From NCBI GenBank assembly GCA_014925825.1, contig JACGCK010000048.1, positions 1 to 64,000 on the forward strand: a stretch of 64,000 nt of DNA, read 5' to 3'. Each line of letters opens with the position of its first letter. The first letter of the stretch is position 1. The translations under genes and the position numbers were made by a program. Shown here one piece after another: positions 30,857 through 43,605 of the stretch. The notes below the pieces were generated by a model. That model saw only the letters and a program-made list of their open reading frames with translations. It did not search any database and was not told where the DNA came from. Source of the stretch: Pholiota molesta. Taxonomy: Eukaryota > Basidiomycota > Agaricomycetes > Agaricales > Strophariaceae.

Positions 30857-30985
30857 CTGCCCAAACACCGACGTCTCCAACACACAAAAAACAAAGGCTC
30901 AGTCAATCTCCCAATCTTCTCCTCATGCTGGGTTCACTTGGCCTGGCCCAGCTGCGCCGTCGTCGTATCGCTCCCGATGTAGTAA
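30857..30985 (-). pseudogene. Degenerate copy of the 3' end of the PDI-like gene
   Basis: Matches 35862-35985 (last codons and 3' flank of the gene at 35904-38005), with several mismatches and small gaps. The minus strand reads TAQLGQAK, corresponding to TAQQGQAEW. It abuts the outer end of the left arm of the inverted duplication, indicating an older duplication that included both genes. Confidence 0.65.
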
Positions 30986-31690
30986 TGGACGTACATACTT
31001 GAACAGGAGGAAAAGAAAACGGGCGTGTCCAGGCATAATCTCACTATTACGCCACAAGATGGGTGGATTTGAACAGACTGACCTTGCTTCCCAGCGATGG
31101 TAATAATCAAAGAGTTCCGTGCCATTGGAAGTAGCGGACCATCCCCGATGGCAATTATAAAATAGATCTAAGCGCTCAAGTGGTAGGTAATGTTTAGACT
31201 GACACCCTTTTCTCTAAATGTGTACATGGGACTTGGAATTTGGTTCCGACACAAAGACGAGCTATTCAGAGAATGGCGTTAAGGCTGTTGGATCGTCGTC
31301 GGCCTTTAGATTGTGTTTGAAGACAAGACAGTGATGAAAATGCCGGCATTGTAATATTTTCATGGCAAGTACCATGTATTAATGACCGGTAGTAGAATAG
31401 TCGGCGCATGGTCGTGTCAATGTTGAACACTGGATAGCGAAGGCTGAGAATAGTCTTAGGAATTAGAATCAAAGACTGCTACCACTTACCATTGAGGTGG
31501 GACTTCTGCACACTTATAAGCACTAAAATAAACTCAAACTTGAAAGACAGGGAATACCCGACTGAATAAATAATTATGTATACAACGTAGTCTAGAGAAT
31601 TTGAACAAAATTGATAGCGCCAGGCAATATAGTAAGGTGGCAAATAACAAGTGGGCAAGAAAATAGCAAGATACAGACAGATTCACGATC

Positions 31691-34425
31691 CTAACTACCA
31701 CCACCGCAGCCTCCTCCTCCACAGCCTCCCCCTCCTCCACAGCCGCCGCCGCCACCACAGCCACCACCACCCCCACCACATCCGCCACCTACATATCGCG
31801 CTCTGTCAAGACACAAATCAATACAAGAATTATCAAAATGGCGCACCTCCAGAACACGCTGCCCCAATCCCACCAGTACATCCGCCTGCACCACAAGCAC
31901 CAATCCCACACTATAATAATGTCAAAACCGACTGGCGAAACGCGAAAAAAGGGGGAACGTACGCTGGAACACCCTCCCCTATAGCTGACCATGGTCCCTC
32001 CACCCACACATCCTCCATAACGGTCATATGACGGCCCGTAATACAGCGGGATGGGAGTTAAAAACGCTGACTGGTGATTATAGATATCGCGCGAATCGAG
32101 CCTCCTCCTCTCCCCGTGTTCATGGGCGGCGGCCCCGGCCGCACCTGCCTTCGCCGCCTTCTTGCGCGCCTTCTCCGCCGCCTTGTGCCGCTCGCGCTCC
32201 TTCGTGCGCGCAAGCTGCTCATAGCGCTTCGTCGCCCGCGCGTGCGCGCGGCTGTTCGCGGACTGGAAGCGCACGGCGTTGTGGTCGCTGGGGTGCGTGG
32301 CGGAGAGGAGGTCCGGGTTGTCGAAGGGCATGAGGTGCGATGCAGGCGGGGGCGGCGCGTAGATACCGACGACGCGGGAGAGGCGCTTGCCTATGGTGTC
32401 CCCCGGGAGCGGACAGCCGCAGTAGGTGTACTGCACGTTGAAGCGTTCTTTCCAGGCGGTGCATGTCATGTCGAATGCAGATGATAGGCGAAGCCCTTCA
32501 ATCTTGTCATCGCTGAACGCGTATTGGTGAGATCATCGACTTCCCACATAGTGCAACTCGGGGACAGCTTACTGGTCGATAAATCGGCCTAGATATGTAT
32601 TGCAATCGGCGGCGTACTTCGTTGACATTAGCTGATGTGTATGCCACACAAGATCAATGTCCAATGTCGGCACGAAAAAGGATCCCATGGAGGAGCTCAT
32701 CAGGTCTAGGAAACTGCGATGTCATATGTTTGTCAGACATTCATATTCATATATTATTGAAGGGGGGAACCTACGCATGGTAGCGCGCCAGTGCATGATG
32801 GAGAGCCAACTCGTCTTCAGAGCCGTCAAAATATCCCCGTTTCGTCCACCCAAAGTCGAACATCTTCTGTACAAACGAACCCTGGCGCAGTACAGCGCCC
32901 ACAAGCTCTACAGAATAGATCTTATTATCGCTGTAAGCGCTCATCACACGAGGAATGCTATAAAACGGCAAACATAGATGTCAGCGAACAAATAAAAATG
33001 CGATTAGAAACATATGCTGACAGCTGAGGCCCAGTGTGAATCATCATCCACGCTCTCGTACTCGCCAGATTCTGATCATTGTTTATCATCGATAACGCCG
33101 TGTGCTGCTCGTATTCACTACTCCCTGGTTCACACCGGGGGTGAGCGTGTCTCTTGATCGTTTTTGCTATAGTGGTCTCATAGAACGCCGCCTTCAGCTT
33201 CTTGCCTTTGTCAGCATCCAATGGCGAGAGGGGAAAGAGAGTCCCGCTGCATGCAAAATAATGAGTACACTATAATTGATATAAACGAACAAGCAGTCTG
33301 GTTGGCTTGGAACTGGACATACGGGAGATAAGAAGAGTGAGCTCCGGAAGATGGAGTACAGAGATCTTTCACGAGCTTCCTGAACGCAAGCAACTCCTTA
33401 GTAATAGGTTCCGAGCTGCATCCTGGCCGTGTGCAGTACGCAATAAAGTTCTGCTGCAGATACCCCTTTCCTTCGGCGGTCATCAGGGCTGCATATTGAC
33501 AGTTCAGATGAGAAACATCAGGAAGTATAAATAATATGAACGGACTCACGGACTCGAATAGGATGACCACGTCGAGGGCAGTGAATAACTGTTTCGGATA
33601 GAGCATGCATGGAGTCGAAAGGGCTGAACGGAAGCGTCGTACGTGACTCCCATAGGTGCTCTCGTTTCTTGCTGGGAGGTTCCGAAAATAAGAGAGGGCT
33701 TAGAGGGTCTTCCTGTAGTAGATAATTACGGTTATCCATTTTTTCTAACGAGGCGACATTTTCAGCTCACCAAAAGCTGCCGGAAACATCTTTCGAGAGT
33801 CTTTAATGCCTTGCAGCAAGATATTCTCAAAGAGTCTTCCATATACCACCTAGGTAGATGTTTGTCAATGCCTAAGAGTAGAGGGGAATAATTGACCCGT
33901 ACGTACCGAGGATTCAGCATGTAAGAATGCCACACCTCACAGAAAATAATTCATTCAACAACAGAACAGCATGAAAGATAAAGAGTATTCACCATTACAA
34001 CGTCAATGGGGGGCATAATCACGTCGATATCCCTCAACGAATCTTCGAGATTCAATTCCTGACACCAGCGATCAAATCTTCGCGCCCAAGATAGATGAGG
34101 CTTTTATTCAGAGCCAAGCAAATGACACAACAACGCACCTTTCGACCGCCAGCCCAACGAACCAAGCCCACTTGCCCTCCTTATCATTCGCGACGCGGGG
34201 AACGGAAATTTCAGCTCCTTCTATGCTATTTCGAAGCTCTGAGAAAGCATTCAGCAGTGCGAGGTGCCCTTTGATTTGTTGGATAGAGACCAGGGGCTCG
34301 GCCGTGGTCCTGATGCCGATCTTGAAGTTGGTTGGAGGGGTGTAAGTTGGGGGAAGCTCGTCTTGTGCTTGTGGGTCGACACGCTCGCCCTTTTTAGAGG
34401 AGTTATATGCAGGAGGTGCTTCCAT
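31691..34425 (-). CDS. Glycine-rich-domain-containing protein (DUF1399/GRDP-like), left copy
   Basis: Multi-exon gene from ATG 34425 (MEAPPAYNSS) to TAG 31691. Visible family blocks are FDRWCQELNLEDSLRDIDVIMPPIDVVMVWHSYMLNPR, SVELVGAVLRQGSFVQKMF, and VPTLDIDLVWHTHQLMSTKYAADC..YLGRFIDHDDKIEG, followed by AWKERFNVQYTYCGCPLPGDTIG. The two His-containing segments VWHSYMLNP and LVWHTHQLM are diagnostic of the GRDP/DUF1399 family. The C-terminus is a Cys/Gly repeat (GGGCGGGGG units) ending in S. The junctions I checked keep frame and the copy looks intact. Biochemical role unknown; plant members are linked to stress and development. A TATA box lies ~65 bp upstream of the ATG. Confidence 0.78.
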
Positions 34426-34487
34426 GGTATGGGTTTCGGATGATAAGCTCGATAGGATGTGAACATGAACTCGCGTGGAAGTGACCC

Positions 34488-34496
34488 TTATATAAG
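34488..34496 (-). promoter_or_regulatory. TATA box of the left GRDP copy
   Basis: Minus-strand TATATAAG about 65 bp upstream of the ATG. It is conserved at the corresponding place in the right arm. Confidence 0.6.
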
Positions 34497-35903
34497 TAGA
34501 TGACGCTATGAATAGTCTGTGAGTGGCATTGTGGGGATATCCACGAGTGAAGGATATACAATACAGCCCTGCCCACAGAATGTGCCCCTGGTGATCTGAG
34601 TGACAATAAGTACAAGGCTACGACAGTTTAGCGAAGGTATCTGAAGGTATCCTGCGATAGCGTAAGTTTGGTGCTTTCAGACAGGATTGGAGGCTGTGCA
34701 TAAGTATACGACAACAGACCACAGGAAGAGTATACACGTACCTGGAGCGTCTTCCCCAGTCACCAGTGGCAACCATCCACCGTATGTGTTTCTCTCGATA
34801 GTATGTAGATACCATTATACCGATTCAAGTAGGTTGATGCAACACGCCGCGATGTCCCGAACGTCCACCAAAAATGCCTGGTAACATTTGTGGGTACCCT
34901 TTGAAAGCTAGCCTGAACAATAGCCTGAATAGCGCCCAGCATCATTCTGAGCTGCAAGCAAATGGCCGCTGCGAGTCCACATCAAGCCACATGGAATGTT
35001 TAGCGAAAAGGCCATGGTGGTTCCTACCAGGTGACAAAACCGCCTTATAATATTTACCCCTATCGGCATGATAGTGGGCTTTGGATTGTTCCCAATTTGG
35101 CAAAATGTACAACAGCGCCTACTTACCAGAACCATTCCAGTGGCTCTTGGGCCATAGCTCTCCATTTGATGCCTGTGTATGCAGAGAATAAGTATTATGA
35201 GTAGGTTTATCTCGTTTCATACAAGCATCGCCTAGAAGTGTGCCAACAATAGCATCTTTTTGTACCCAAGCTGCGGGCAAGGGATTAAAACAAAAAACAA
35301 TGATCGTAGAACGACGTTCTTAAAATTTAGTTATCAGTTAATGGAGCCCACATATGTACATTTCACCTAAAACCAGCGGTTGAAAGTCAAAAAATTGACT
35401 TAATGTTGAATTATTGGTAGTATGAGGAAGTGCCTATGATCCTAAATTGCGCAGCAGTCTCAATAGTTGCTCAATAGTTGTTATTTTCTCCATCTAGTGT
35501 GCATCGACGCCCTTCCTTGGCCAGCAGAAGCTAGGCACAGACCATAACGCGGAAGCGTAGAAATACTAAAGTCTAGGATTAGTTTTCTCAGGCTGGGGTA
35601 TATCACCACCGTGTTGGACGAGGGACTGAAGCCTCCAATCGCGCCGCCGAACGTTATCGATGCCTGACGCACTCACCCACAGTCGAGGAGCCGGCGAGCT
35701 GTTGACCAGATCTAGATAGTTCATGGCAGGGGCATCCTGCAAACACAAACACTCACTCCACTATGGTCGTTCAGAATAAATAAACAAGAGAATAACAGTA
35801 GCACTACATAGCAGCAACTACGAACGCAAATTAGACTATACATAGATCCATCCACTCCCAAAACACCAACATCTCCAACACACAAAAACAACAACAACAA
35901 GGC
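34497..35903. other. Non-coding: GRDP upstream DNA and PDI-like gene 3' flank
   Basis: The part up to 35530 is arm sequence present also at 38634-39500. 35531-35850 is unique. No gene recognised. Confidence 0.5.
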
Positions 35904-38005
35904 TCAGTCCAATCTCCCATTCTTCCCCTTATGCTGCACCCACTCCGCCTGGCCCTGCTGCGCCGTCATCGTATCGCTTCTGATGGCGCGGCTGAGCGCG
36001 TAGAAGACGAGGGCGATGACAGAGATGGCGATGAGGATGGCTTGCAGGGGCTTCTCCGTGACGAAGGTCTCGAGGGCGACCATTTTGGAGCTCAAGAACT
36101 GTGTGCGGGAGGAAATCAGTATATGGATGACGACGATTCAAGACTTGTCATAGAAAGAAGAGGGCTAGGATGGGAATACTCACGCGTGCGATACGTTCGA
36201 CGAAGCTCTCCGAGTTCTTGTACTTCGAAAATCCAGCTGCAGCATCTGTGATGGCACCGAAGATGCTCTCGGTCGTCGTAAATTGAATAGGCTTGCCGTC
36301 CCGATCAGCATCATAATACACAAGTTTCTTCAAAAGCACACATCCATCAGTTAAGCCCGGAAACCAATTCAAAAAAATGCACATACACTATGATCCGCAA
36401 TGACCACCTGCACGCTCTCCAGCTCGCCCGCGTCCGCGCCGCTGATCCCATACATCCCCTTCAGCCACTCCGCCCACTCCCCGCCGTCCATCCACACGAA
36501 CACCACCTCGCGCCCGTGCACCACGCCGCTCCCGTCCGTGCGCTTCCTCCACCTTGCCCCCACCTCCCTTACGCGCTCCATCACGCGCTCCTTCGCCGCC
36601 CGCGCGCTCGCGACGAGCACCACCAGCGGCGCCTGCGGCGCGTGCATCACGCTCTGGAACGTGTCGCGCGTGAGCTCGAGCGCGGTCGGGAGGCGGTGCG
36701 TCAGGAGCCACTTGCGCAGCTTCGGGTCCGCGCCGGGGGTGGCGGCGGAGGCGCCGTAGAAAGTGGACGCGGGGAGGCGGGTGTCGTGGTCTTTGAGCAC
36801 GAGGAGCGCCCAGGGCGAGGCGGGGGGGATGCCGAAGCGCGTGTGGAGCGTGGGGTCGGAGGAGGCAAAGATTCTGGGGCTGCCGAGGAGGGGCGCGGCT
36901 GCTTCGCGGATTGTGTCCTGAAGCATGCTCGGAGTCAGTGGAGTAGGGATGGAGGTGGGGATGTGCGTACGATGATGGCTGTGTCGGAGGCTGAGTGTAG
37001 CAGTAGGTAGACGACGTCCTCTGCAGCGACAATTGCGTTGAGTTCTTCAGGCTTTGACAAGACTTCTACACCGCTATTCCAAGCTGTTGAGCAATTCTAC
37101 AGAACCAACAAAACAAGAAGTGGGGACATACGATGCGCTGGCCTTTTCCGCGAACGCTATCAGCTGATCCAGCTTGCGCCCACTGTTGTATTCTGACCGT
37201 CCATTCTCGCTATTCCCCTGCCCGAACCACACTAGCGTTGGGTATCCCTCAATCCCTTGCGCCTTGCAGAGCGACGAATTGTCGTCGCAGTTCACCTCAG
37301 CCACAGTAACCTTGCCCTTCATGTGCTGCGCAAACTGCTTCCACGTCGGCGCGAGCTTCTTGCAGTGCCCGCACCAGGGTGCGAAGAACTTGACGAACGC
37401 CGGTCCATTGGCGAGTGTACTCGAGAAGGTATCTCCTGTCAGGGCGAGCACCTCACCTGTTGGGTTTAGTGTATGTTTCGGAGGTTGGATAGGGGGTATG
37501 GGTTTGGCAGCGGTGGTCGCGGGGGCAGCGACAGAGGTGGGGTCAGGCAGAGGCGCGTCCTTCACGTATCGCTTCATGAATGTTTTGAGGTCGTCCAGGT
37601 CCCGCGGGCCCTTAAACTTATCCACGATCTTCCCATCCTCGAACATCAGCAGTGACGGCCATGACTTGATGCCGTTTTTGTCGCATAAATCTGTGGACAT
37701 CAGTGCATGCACGGTGGGCTTCGGACGGTGGACGACGTACCTCCGTAGGTGATGCAATTGACTGTGGCCAGCTTCACATCTGGGATCTCCTCCGCCGCCT
37801 CAGCGACCAGCTGGTCCCATGTCGGCTTGAAGTCTTTGCAGTGCCCGCAATACGGGGAGAAGTGCTCGATGAACCACAGGCCTTTCCCGACGGTGGCGTC
37901 GAAGGTGTCTGGGGTGAGCTCGGTGCTGGAGACCGGGACGGCGGTGGCGGCGAAAAGAAGGAAAGAGGAGGTGAGGAAGGAGAAGGGGAGGGTTAGAAGA
38001 TGCAT
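35904..38005 (-). CDS. ER thioredoxin-domain / PDI-like membrane protein
   Basis: Thiol-disulfide oxidoreductase expected in the secretory pathway. The ATG at 38005 begins a hydrophobic signal peptide (MHLLTLPFSFLTSSFLLF). First thioredoxin domain: WFIEHFSPYCGHCKDFKPTW, active site CGHC. A Pro/Ala linker leads to a second: FVKFFAPWCGHCKKLAPTWK, also CGHC. Further exons encode a thioredoxin-like b-type region (DTIREAAAPLLGSPRIFAS...), then a C-terminal membrane span (AILIAISVIALVFYAL) and a basic cytosolic tail. Introns are GT-AG and keep frame where checked. No KDEL-type tail; retention would depend on the membrane span. It lies in the unique centre of the inverted duplication. An upstream ATG (38068) would disrupt the signal peptide. 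Confidence 0.85.
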
Positions 38006-38633
38006 TACGACGAGGACCAGCCCTCGGGGAAGTGGTTTGTGAAGGAAAGTGCTTAGTGACGGCTCCAATACGTGGTCGCACCGCCACAGTCAATGAGATT
38101 AGATTAGATTGGCAACCCTAGATAACGAATGAGATACCCTATTTCCCAGTCAGTCTGCACTTTCCTACCACAGAGAATGCTAGAGGCGCAGAAATTTCGT
38201 CCTCATTATATATATATGAGCTACTCAAAATTAAACGTTTAAACTCTGATGACCTCAGACGCTCACGGAGAATCGACGTCAACACTATCACCCAACAGAA
38301 ATGCGAAGCCTGCGGATGTGAGTTGAGCATCTCCATCTCCCAGGAGTCCCACCTCTCTATATCAGCGGTTGATAAATTCTTTTATGGATGACTGACTGAT
38401 TCAAATGTTACAGATAACAGTAGAAGTGCTTCTGGAGTAACCACACCTACCTCATTAATTGGAAAGTAATACAAGTATATAGCTGCTGAAGATTATGACG
38501 ACCATGCCGCTCGAGCCATTCAGATTTTAACACAGCCAAATGCTCTGGAAAGCTCCTCATTCTCGAGAAATTGCGTCCATACAGCTGCGAGCGATCAGTC
38601 CGCATCATATTTACGACGATCATTGCAAAACCC
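38006..38633. other. Unique non-coding sequence between PDI-like gene and right arm
   Basis: No gene recognised. Includes the promoter of the PDI-like gene. Confidence 0.5.
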
Positions 38634-39501
38634 CTTCTGCTGGCCAAGGAAGGGCGTAAATGCAAACTAGATGGAGAAGATAACAACCATTCAAACTGTG
38701 CTGCGCAATTCAAGATCCCAGTCACTTCCTCATACTACCGATAAGTCAACAGCAAGTCAGATTTTTGACTCTTGGCAAGCGCTTATTTTAGCTTAAATGT
38801 ACATCTGTGGGCTCCATAACAGATAATTAATTTTTGAAAACGTCGTTCTACGACCATCGCCCTAGATTAAGTACTCTCTCCAGCATTAAATGGAGAGCTA
38901 TGACCCGAGAGCCACTGGAACTAGTCTGGGTACGCAGATGCTTTTGTGCATTACCAAACTGGGACCAATTCAAAGCCCACTATAGGGTTAAATAAGGTGA
39001 TGCCTGTCACCTGTTCGAAACCACCATGACCTTTCCGTAAAACATTCCTTTTGGACTCCCAGTGGCCATGTACGTGCAGCTCAGAATGATGCTGGGCGGC
39101 AGTCAGGGTAGCTTTCAAAGAATACTCACAAATGCCAGGCGTTTTTGGTGGACGTTCGGGAAGGTATTATGGTATCTACATACTATCAAGAGAAACGCAT
39201 ATGGTGGGTGATTGCCACTGGTGACTGGACAGGACGCTCCAGGTACGTGTATATTCTTCAGGTCTGTTTGCCGTATACTTATGCACAGCCTTCAATCCTA
39301 TTTGAAGGCTCCAAATTTACGCTATCGCAGGATACCTTCGCTTGACCTTCGCTCAACTGCGTAGCCTTGTAGTGTCATCTGAACGTCATTCAGATCACAA
39401 GGGCACATTCTGCGGGCAGGGCTGTGCAGTATATCCTTTCACTCGAGCCCGACTTGGATATCCCCGCAATATGCCACTCACAGACTATACATAGTGTCAT
39501 C

Positions 39502-39509
39502 TATATAAG
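39502..39509 (+). promoter_or_regulatory. TATA box of the right GRDP copy
   Basis: TATATAAG about 60 bp before the ATG at 39564, matching the element in the left arm. Confidence 0.6.
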
Positions 39510-39563
39510 GGGCACTTCCACCACGTTCCCGTCCTATCGAGCTTATCATCCAACATCCATACC

Positions 39564-42295
39564 ATGGAAGCGCCTCCTGCATATAACTCCTCTAAAGGGA
39601 GAGAGCTTGTCGACCCACAAGTACAAGACGAGCTTCCCCCAACTTACACCCCTCCAACCAACTTCAAGATCGGCATCAAGACCACGGCCGAGCCCCTGGT
39701 CTCTATCCAACAAATCAAAGGGCACCTCGCATTGCTGAATGCTTTCTCAGAGCTTCGAGACAGCATAGAAGGAGCTGAAATTTCCGTTCCCTACGTCCCG
39801 AATGACAAGGAGCGTAAGTGGGCTTGGTTCGTTGGGCTGGCGGTCGAAAGGTGCGTAGTGTGTCGTTGGCTTGGCTCTGAATAAAAGCCTAATCTTTGTG
39901 TTGTGCATGAAGATTCGATCGCTGGTGTCAGGGATTGAATCTTGAAGATTCGTTGAGGGATATAGACGTGATTACGCCCCCCATTGACGTTGTAATGGTG
40001 AATACTCTCTATCTTTCATGCTGTTCTGTTGTTAAATAAATTATTTTCTGTGAGGTATGGCATTCTTATATGCTTAATCCGCGGTACATATGGGTCTATT
40101 ATTGCCCTCTACTCTTAGGCATTAACAAACATCTACTTAGGTGGTATATGGAAGACTCTTTGAGAATATCTTGCTGCAAGGCATTAAAGACTCTCGAAAG
40201 ATGTTTCCGGCAGCTTTTGGTGAGCTGAAAATATCGCCTCGTCAGATAAATGGATAACCGTAATTATCTACTACAGGAGCACCCTCTAAGCTACCTCTTA
40301 TTTTCGGAACCTTTCGGCAAGGAACGAGAGCACCTATGGGAGTCACGTACGACGCTTCCGTTCAGCCCTTTCGACTCCATGCATGTTCTATCCGAAACAG
40401 TTGTTCACTGTCCTCAAAGTGGACATCCTATTCGAGTCCGTGAGTCCGCCCCTATGATTTATACTTCCTGATGTTTCTCATTTGGACTGTCAATATGTAG
40501 CCCTGATGACCGCCGAAGGAAAGGGGTATCTGCAGCAGAATTTTATTGCGTACTGCACACGGCCAGGATGCAGCTCAGAACCTATCACTAAGGAATTGCT
40601 TGCGTTCAGGAAGCTCGTGAAAGATCTCTGTACTAGATCTTCCGGAGCTCACTCTTCACATCTCCCGTACGTTCAGTTTCAAGTCAGCTAGGCTGTTTGT
40701 TATCCCATTCGTAGTGTACTCATGATTTTATACGCAGCGGGACCCTCTTTCCCTCTCGCCATCGGATGCTGATAAAGGCAAGAAGCTGAAGGTGGCCCTC
40801 TATGAGTCCGCTAGAGCGAAAGCGGTCAAGACACACGCTCTGGATTCGCATGATCCACGGAGTAGTGAATACGAGAAGTACATCGCGTTATCGATGATGA
40901 ACAATGGTCAGAATCTGGCGAATACGAGGGCGCGGATGACTATTCACACTGGGCCTCTGCTGTCAGCATATGGTTTTAACAGCATTTTTATTTGTTCGCT
41001 GACATCTGTGTTTGCGGTTTCCTAGAATTCCTCGTGTGATGAGCGCTTACAGCGATAATAAGATCTATTCTGTAGAACTTGTGGGCGCTGTGCTGCGCCA
41101 GGGCTCGTTTGTGCAGAAGATGTTCGACTTGTGGTGGACCAAACGCGGATATTTCGACGGCTCTGAAGACGAGCTGGCTCTCCACCATGCACTGGCGCGC
41201 TACCATGCGTAAGTTCCCTTCAATAATATACGGATATGGATGACTGACAAACGCATGGTGCGGTAGCTTCCTAGACCTGATGAGCTCTCTGTGGGATCCT
41301 TTTTCGTGCCGACATTAGATATCGATCTTGTGTGGCACACACATCAGCTAATGTCAACCAAGTACGCGGCCGATTGCAATACGTATCTAGGCCGATTTAT
41401 CGACCAGTAAGCTGTCCCGGAGTTGCACTACGCGGAGAGTCGACGATCTCACTATTATGCATTCAGCGATGACAAGATCGAAGGGCTTCGCCTGTCATCT
41501 GCGTTCGACATGACATGCACCGCCTGGAAAGAACGCTTCAACGTGCAGTACACCTACTGCGGCTGCCCGCTCCCAGGGGACACCATAGGCAAGCGCCTCT
41601 CCCGCGTCGTCGGCATCTATGCGCCGCCCCCGCCTGTATCGCACCTCATGCCCTTCGACCGCCCCGACCTGCTCTCCGCCACGCACGCCAGCGACCACAA
41701 CGCCGTGCGCTTCCACTCCACGAACAGCCGCGCGCACGCGCGGGCGACGAAGCGCTACGAGCAGCTCGCGCGCATGAAGGAGCGCGAGCGGCAGAAGGCG
41801 GCGGAGAAGGCGCGCAAGCAGGCGGCGAAGGCAGGTGCGGTCGGGGCTGCGTCAGGGGCCGGGACCGCGCATATGGAGAGGAGGAGGGTCGATTCGCGCG
41901 ATATGTACAATCACCAGTCCGCGTTTTTGGTTCCCATTCCGCTGTATTACGGGCCGCTATTCGTCGGTGCTGGAGGATGTGTGGGTGGAGGGACCGTGGT
42001 CAGCTACGCGGGAGGGTGTTCAAACGTCCGTGCCTCCTTTTTTCGCGTTTTGCCAATCGGTTTTGACCTTCTTTTATAGAATGCAAACGGTGCTTGTGGT
42101 GCAGGCGGGTGTACTGGTGGGAGTGGGGCAGCGTCTGGAGGTGCGCCATTTTGATAATTCTTGTATTCATTTCTGTCTTGACGAAGCGCGATATTAGGCG
42201 GCGGATGTGGTGGGGGTGGTGGTGGCTGTGGTGGCGGCGGCGGCTGTGGAGGAGGTGGAGGCTGTGGAGGAGGAGGCTGCGGTGGTGGTAGTTAG
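39564..42295 (+). pseudogene. GRDP-like gene, right copy, damaged
   Basis: Inverted duplicate of the gene at 31691-34425, with the same start (MEAPPAYNSS) and the same Cys/Gly-rich end. Compared with the left copy it lacks one base in a C/T run near 40750 (CTTTCCC versus CTTTCCCC) and one base near 41286. Each puts the downstream family sequence out of frame. In addition the splice donor after the short VWHSYMLNPRY exon reads AT instead of GT (about 40094). Downstream blocks such as SVELVGAVLRQGSFVQKMF and YTYCGCPLPGDTIGKRL are still present. Either this copy is a young pseudogene or several indels are sequencing errors. The changed donor argues for real decay. Confidence 0.75.
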
Positions 42296-42585
42296 GATCG
42301 TGAGTCTGTCCGTATTTTGCTATTTTCTCGCCCACTTGTTATTTGTCACCTGACTATTGCCTGGCGCTATCAATCTTGTATGATTCTCCACGTTGCATAC
42401 ATAATTCTCTATTCAGTCGGGTATTCCATGTCCTTCAACTTTCAGTCCTTATAAATGTGCAGAAGTCCTACCTCAATGGTAAGTAGTAGTCTTTGGTTCT
42501 AATTCCCAAGACTTTTCCCAGCCTTCGCTATCCAGTGTTCAACATTGACACGACCTTGCGCCGATTATTCTACTACCGGTCATTA

Positions 42586-43385
42586 CAGGGGTTCCGGAAA
42601 ACCTTGAGACTCGTGAGAATGTTGATAACGCTCGCGGCGGCTCGCCCAATAAGGCAATTCGCCCAACCCCGCCCACTGAGGGTCGTACACTGCAGGATTC
42701 AGGCTCTTTCATCCATCCTAGCTTGCCCAAGCCAGTGTTTGTAATGATATATGATGTGCTTATTACATTATATCGTGGTATAGAGGAACAATTGTCGCGG
42801 TGCAAGCTATAGCAATGTGAGAGCAACATAGTAAGAAGTAAGAATCACACCGACATTCGCCGGATCACCAGAAGCGGCTGAATAGTCCTTTACTCAACAT
42901 CAAGCTCATCCGATAAGTCTATGACGATGTGTGCGCTCAGCTTCGAGAGAGCGGTATAGCAACTCGAGTGCTGGCCCTTGCATTGAAGCGAGCTTCGAGC
43001 ATTGACTTTTGAGCATATCTTCGTAATGTAACCAATAAGTAGGTCTTCGGCGGTGTCAGACACGACAGAGAGCGAGATACCATAGGAAATATCGCGCATA
43101 CATCCAACATGTTTCCAGTCAATCCAAGTCATTCACCCTGGAGTTTGTTTGTGGCCGAAATGTGGGATCTGTGCCGTACGAAGTAAGATTTGTATGCCAT
43201 ACACGTACTTCTGGCACTGTGGCATTTTTTTTGGGCATAGGTCGTCGAAGGAAAGAAGAAATGCGTGTAGCAATCGCATGTGCGCTGAAGCCTCAAGCGG
43301 GCAATTGCGCGAATTGCCTTATTGGGCGAGCCGCCGCGAGCGTTATCAACATTCTCACGAGTCTCAAGGTTTTCCGGAACCCCTG
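42586..43385. mobile_element. 800 bp MITE with CAGGGGTTCCGG ends and TA target duplication
   Basis: Perfect 77 bp terminal inverted repeats (42586-42662 and 43309-43385) starting CAGGGGTTCCGG. It is flanked by TA on both sides. The other arm of the duplication preserves the empty site (minus strand CATTAATACATGG near 31380), which is restored exactly if the 800 bp and one TA are removed. The interior encodes no transposase. TA duplication suggests mobilisation by a Tc1/mariner- or pogo-like enzyme. It inserted after the arms duplicated. Confidence 0.9.
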
Positions 43386-43605
43386 TAATACATGGATGGT
43401 ACTTGCTGTGAAAATATTACAATGCCGGCATTTTCATCGCTGTCTTGTCTTCAAACACAGTCTAAAGGCCGACGAAGATACTTCGTCAGCATCTTCTGAG
43501 TCCTGTGAGTCAACAGCCTTAACGCCATTCTCTGAATAGTTCGTCTTTGTGTCGGAACCAACTTCCAAGTCCCATGTACACATTTAGAGAAAAGGGTGTC
43601 AGTCT

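Larger units (their letters stand above)
30991..35530. repeat. Left arm of a large inverted duplication
   Basis: About 4.5 kb that matches the reverse complement of 38634-44242, gene plus 5' and 3' flanks, apart from insertions in the right arm. Outer matches end at GTACATACTTGAACAGGAGG (left) and its complement near 44230. Inner matches end at GGCCAGCAGAAG (35519-35530) and its complement near 38634. Confidence 0.9.

Noticed and set aside
31691..31909. Separate Gly/Cys-rich small secreted peptide
   Set aside because: It is the last exon of the GRDP-like gene, joined in frame by a good acceptor.
36369..37032. Long frames on the plus strand over the PDI-like gene
   Set aside because: Antisense to GC-rich exons of a well-supported gene; Arg/His/Pro-rich translation.
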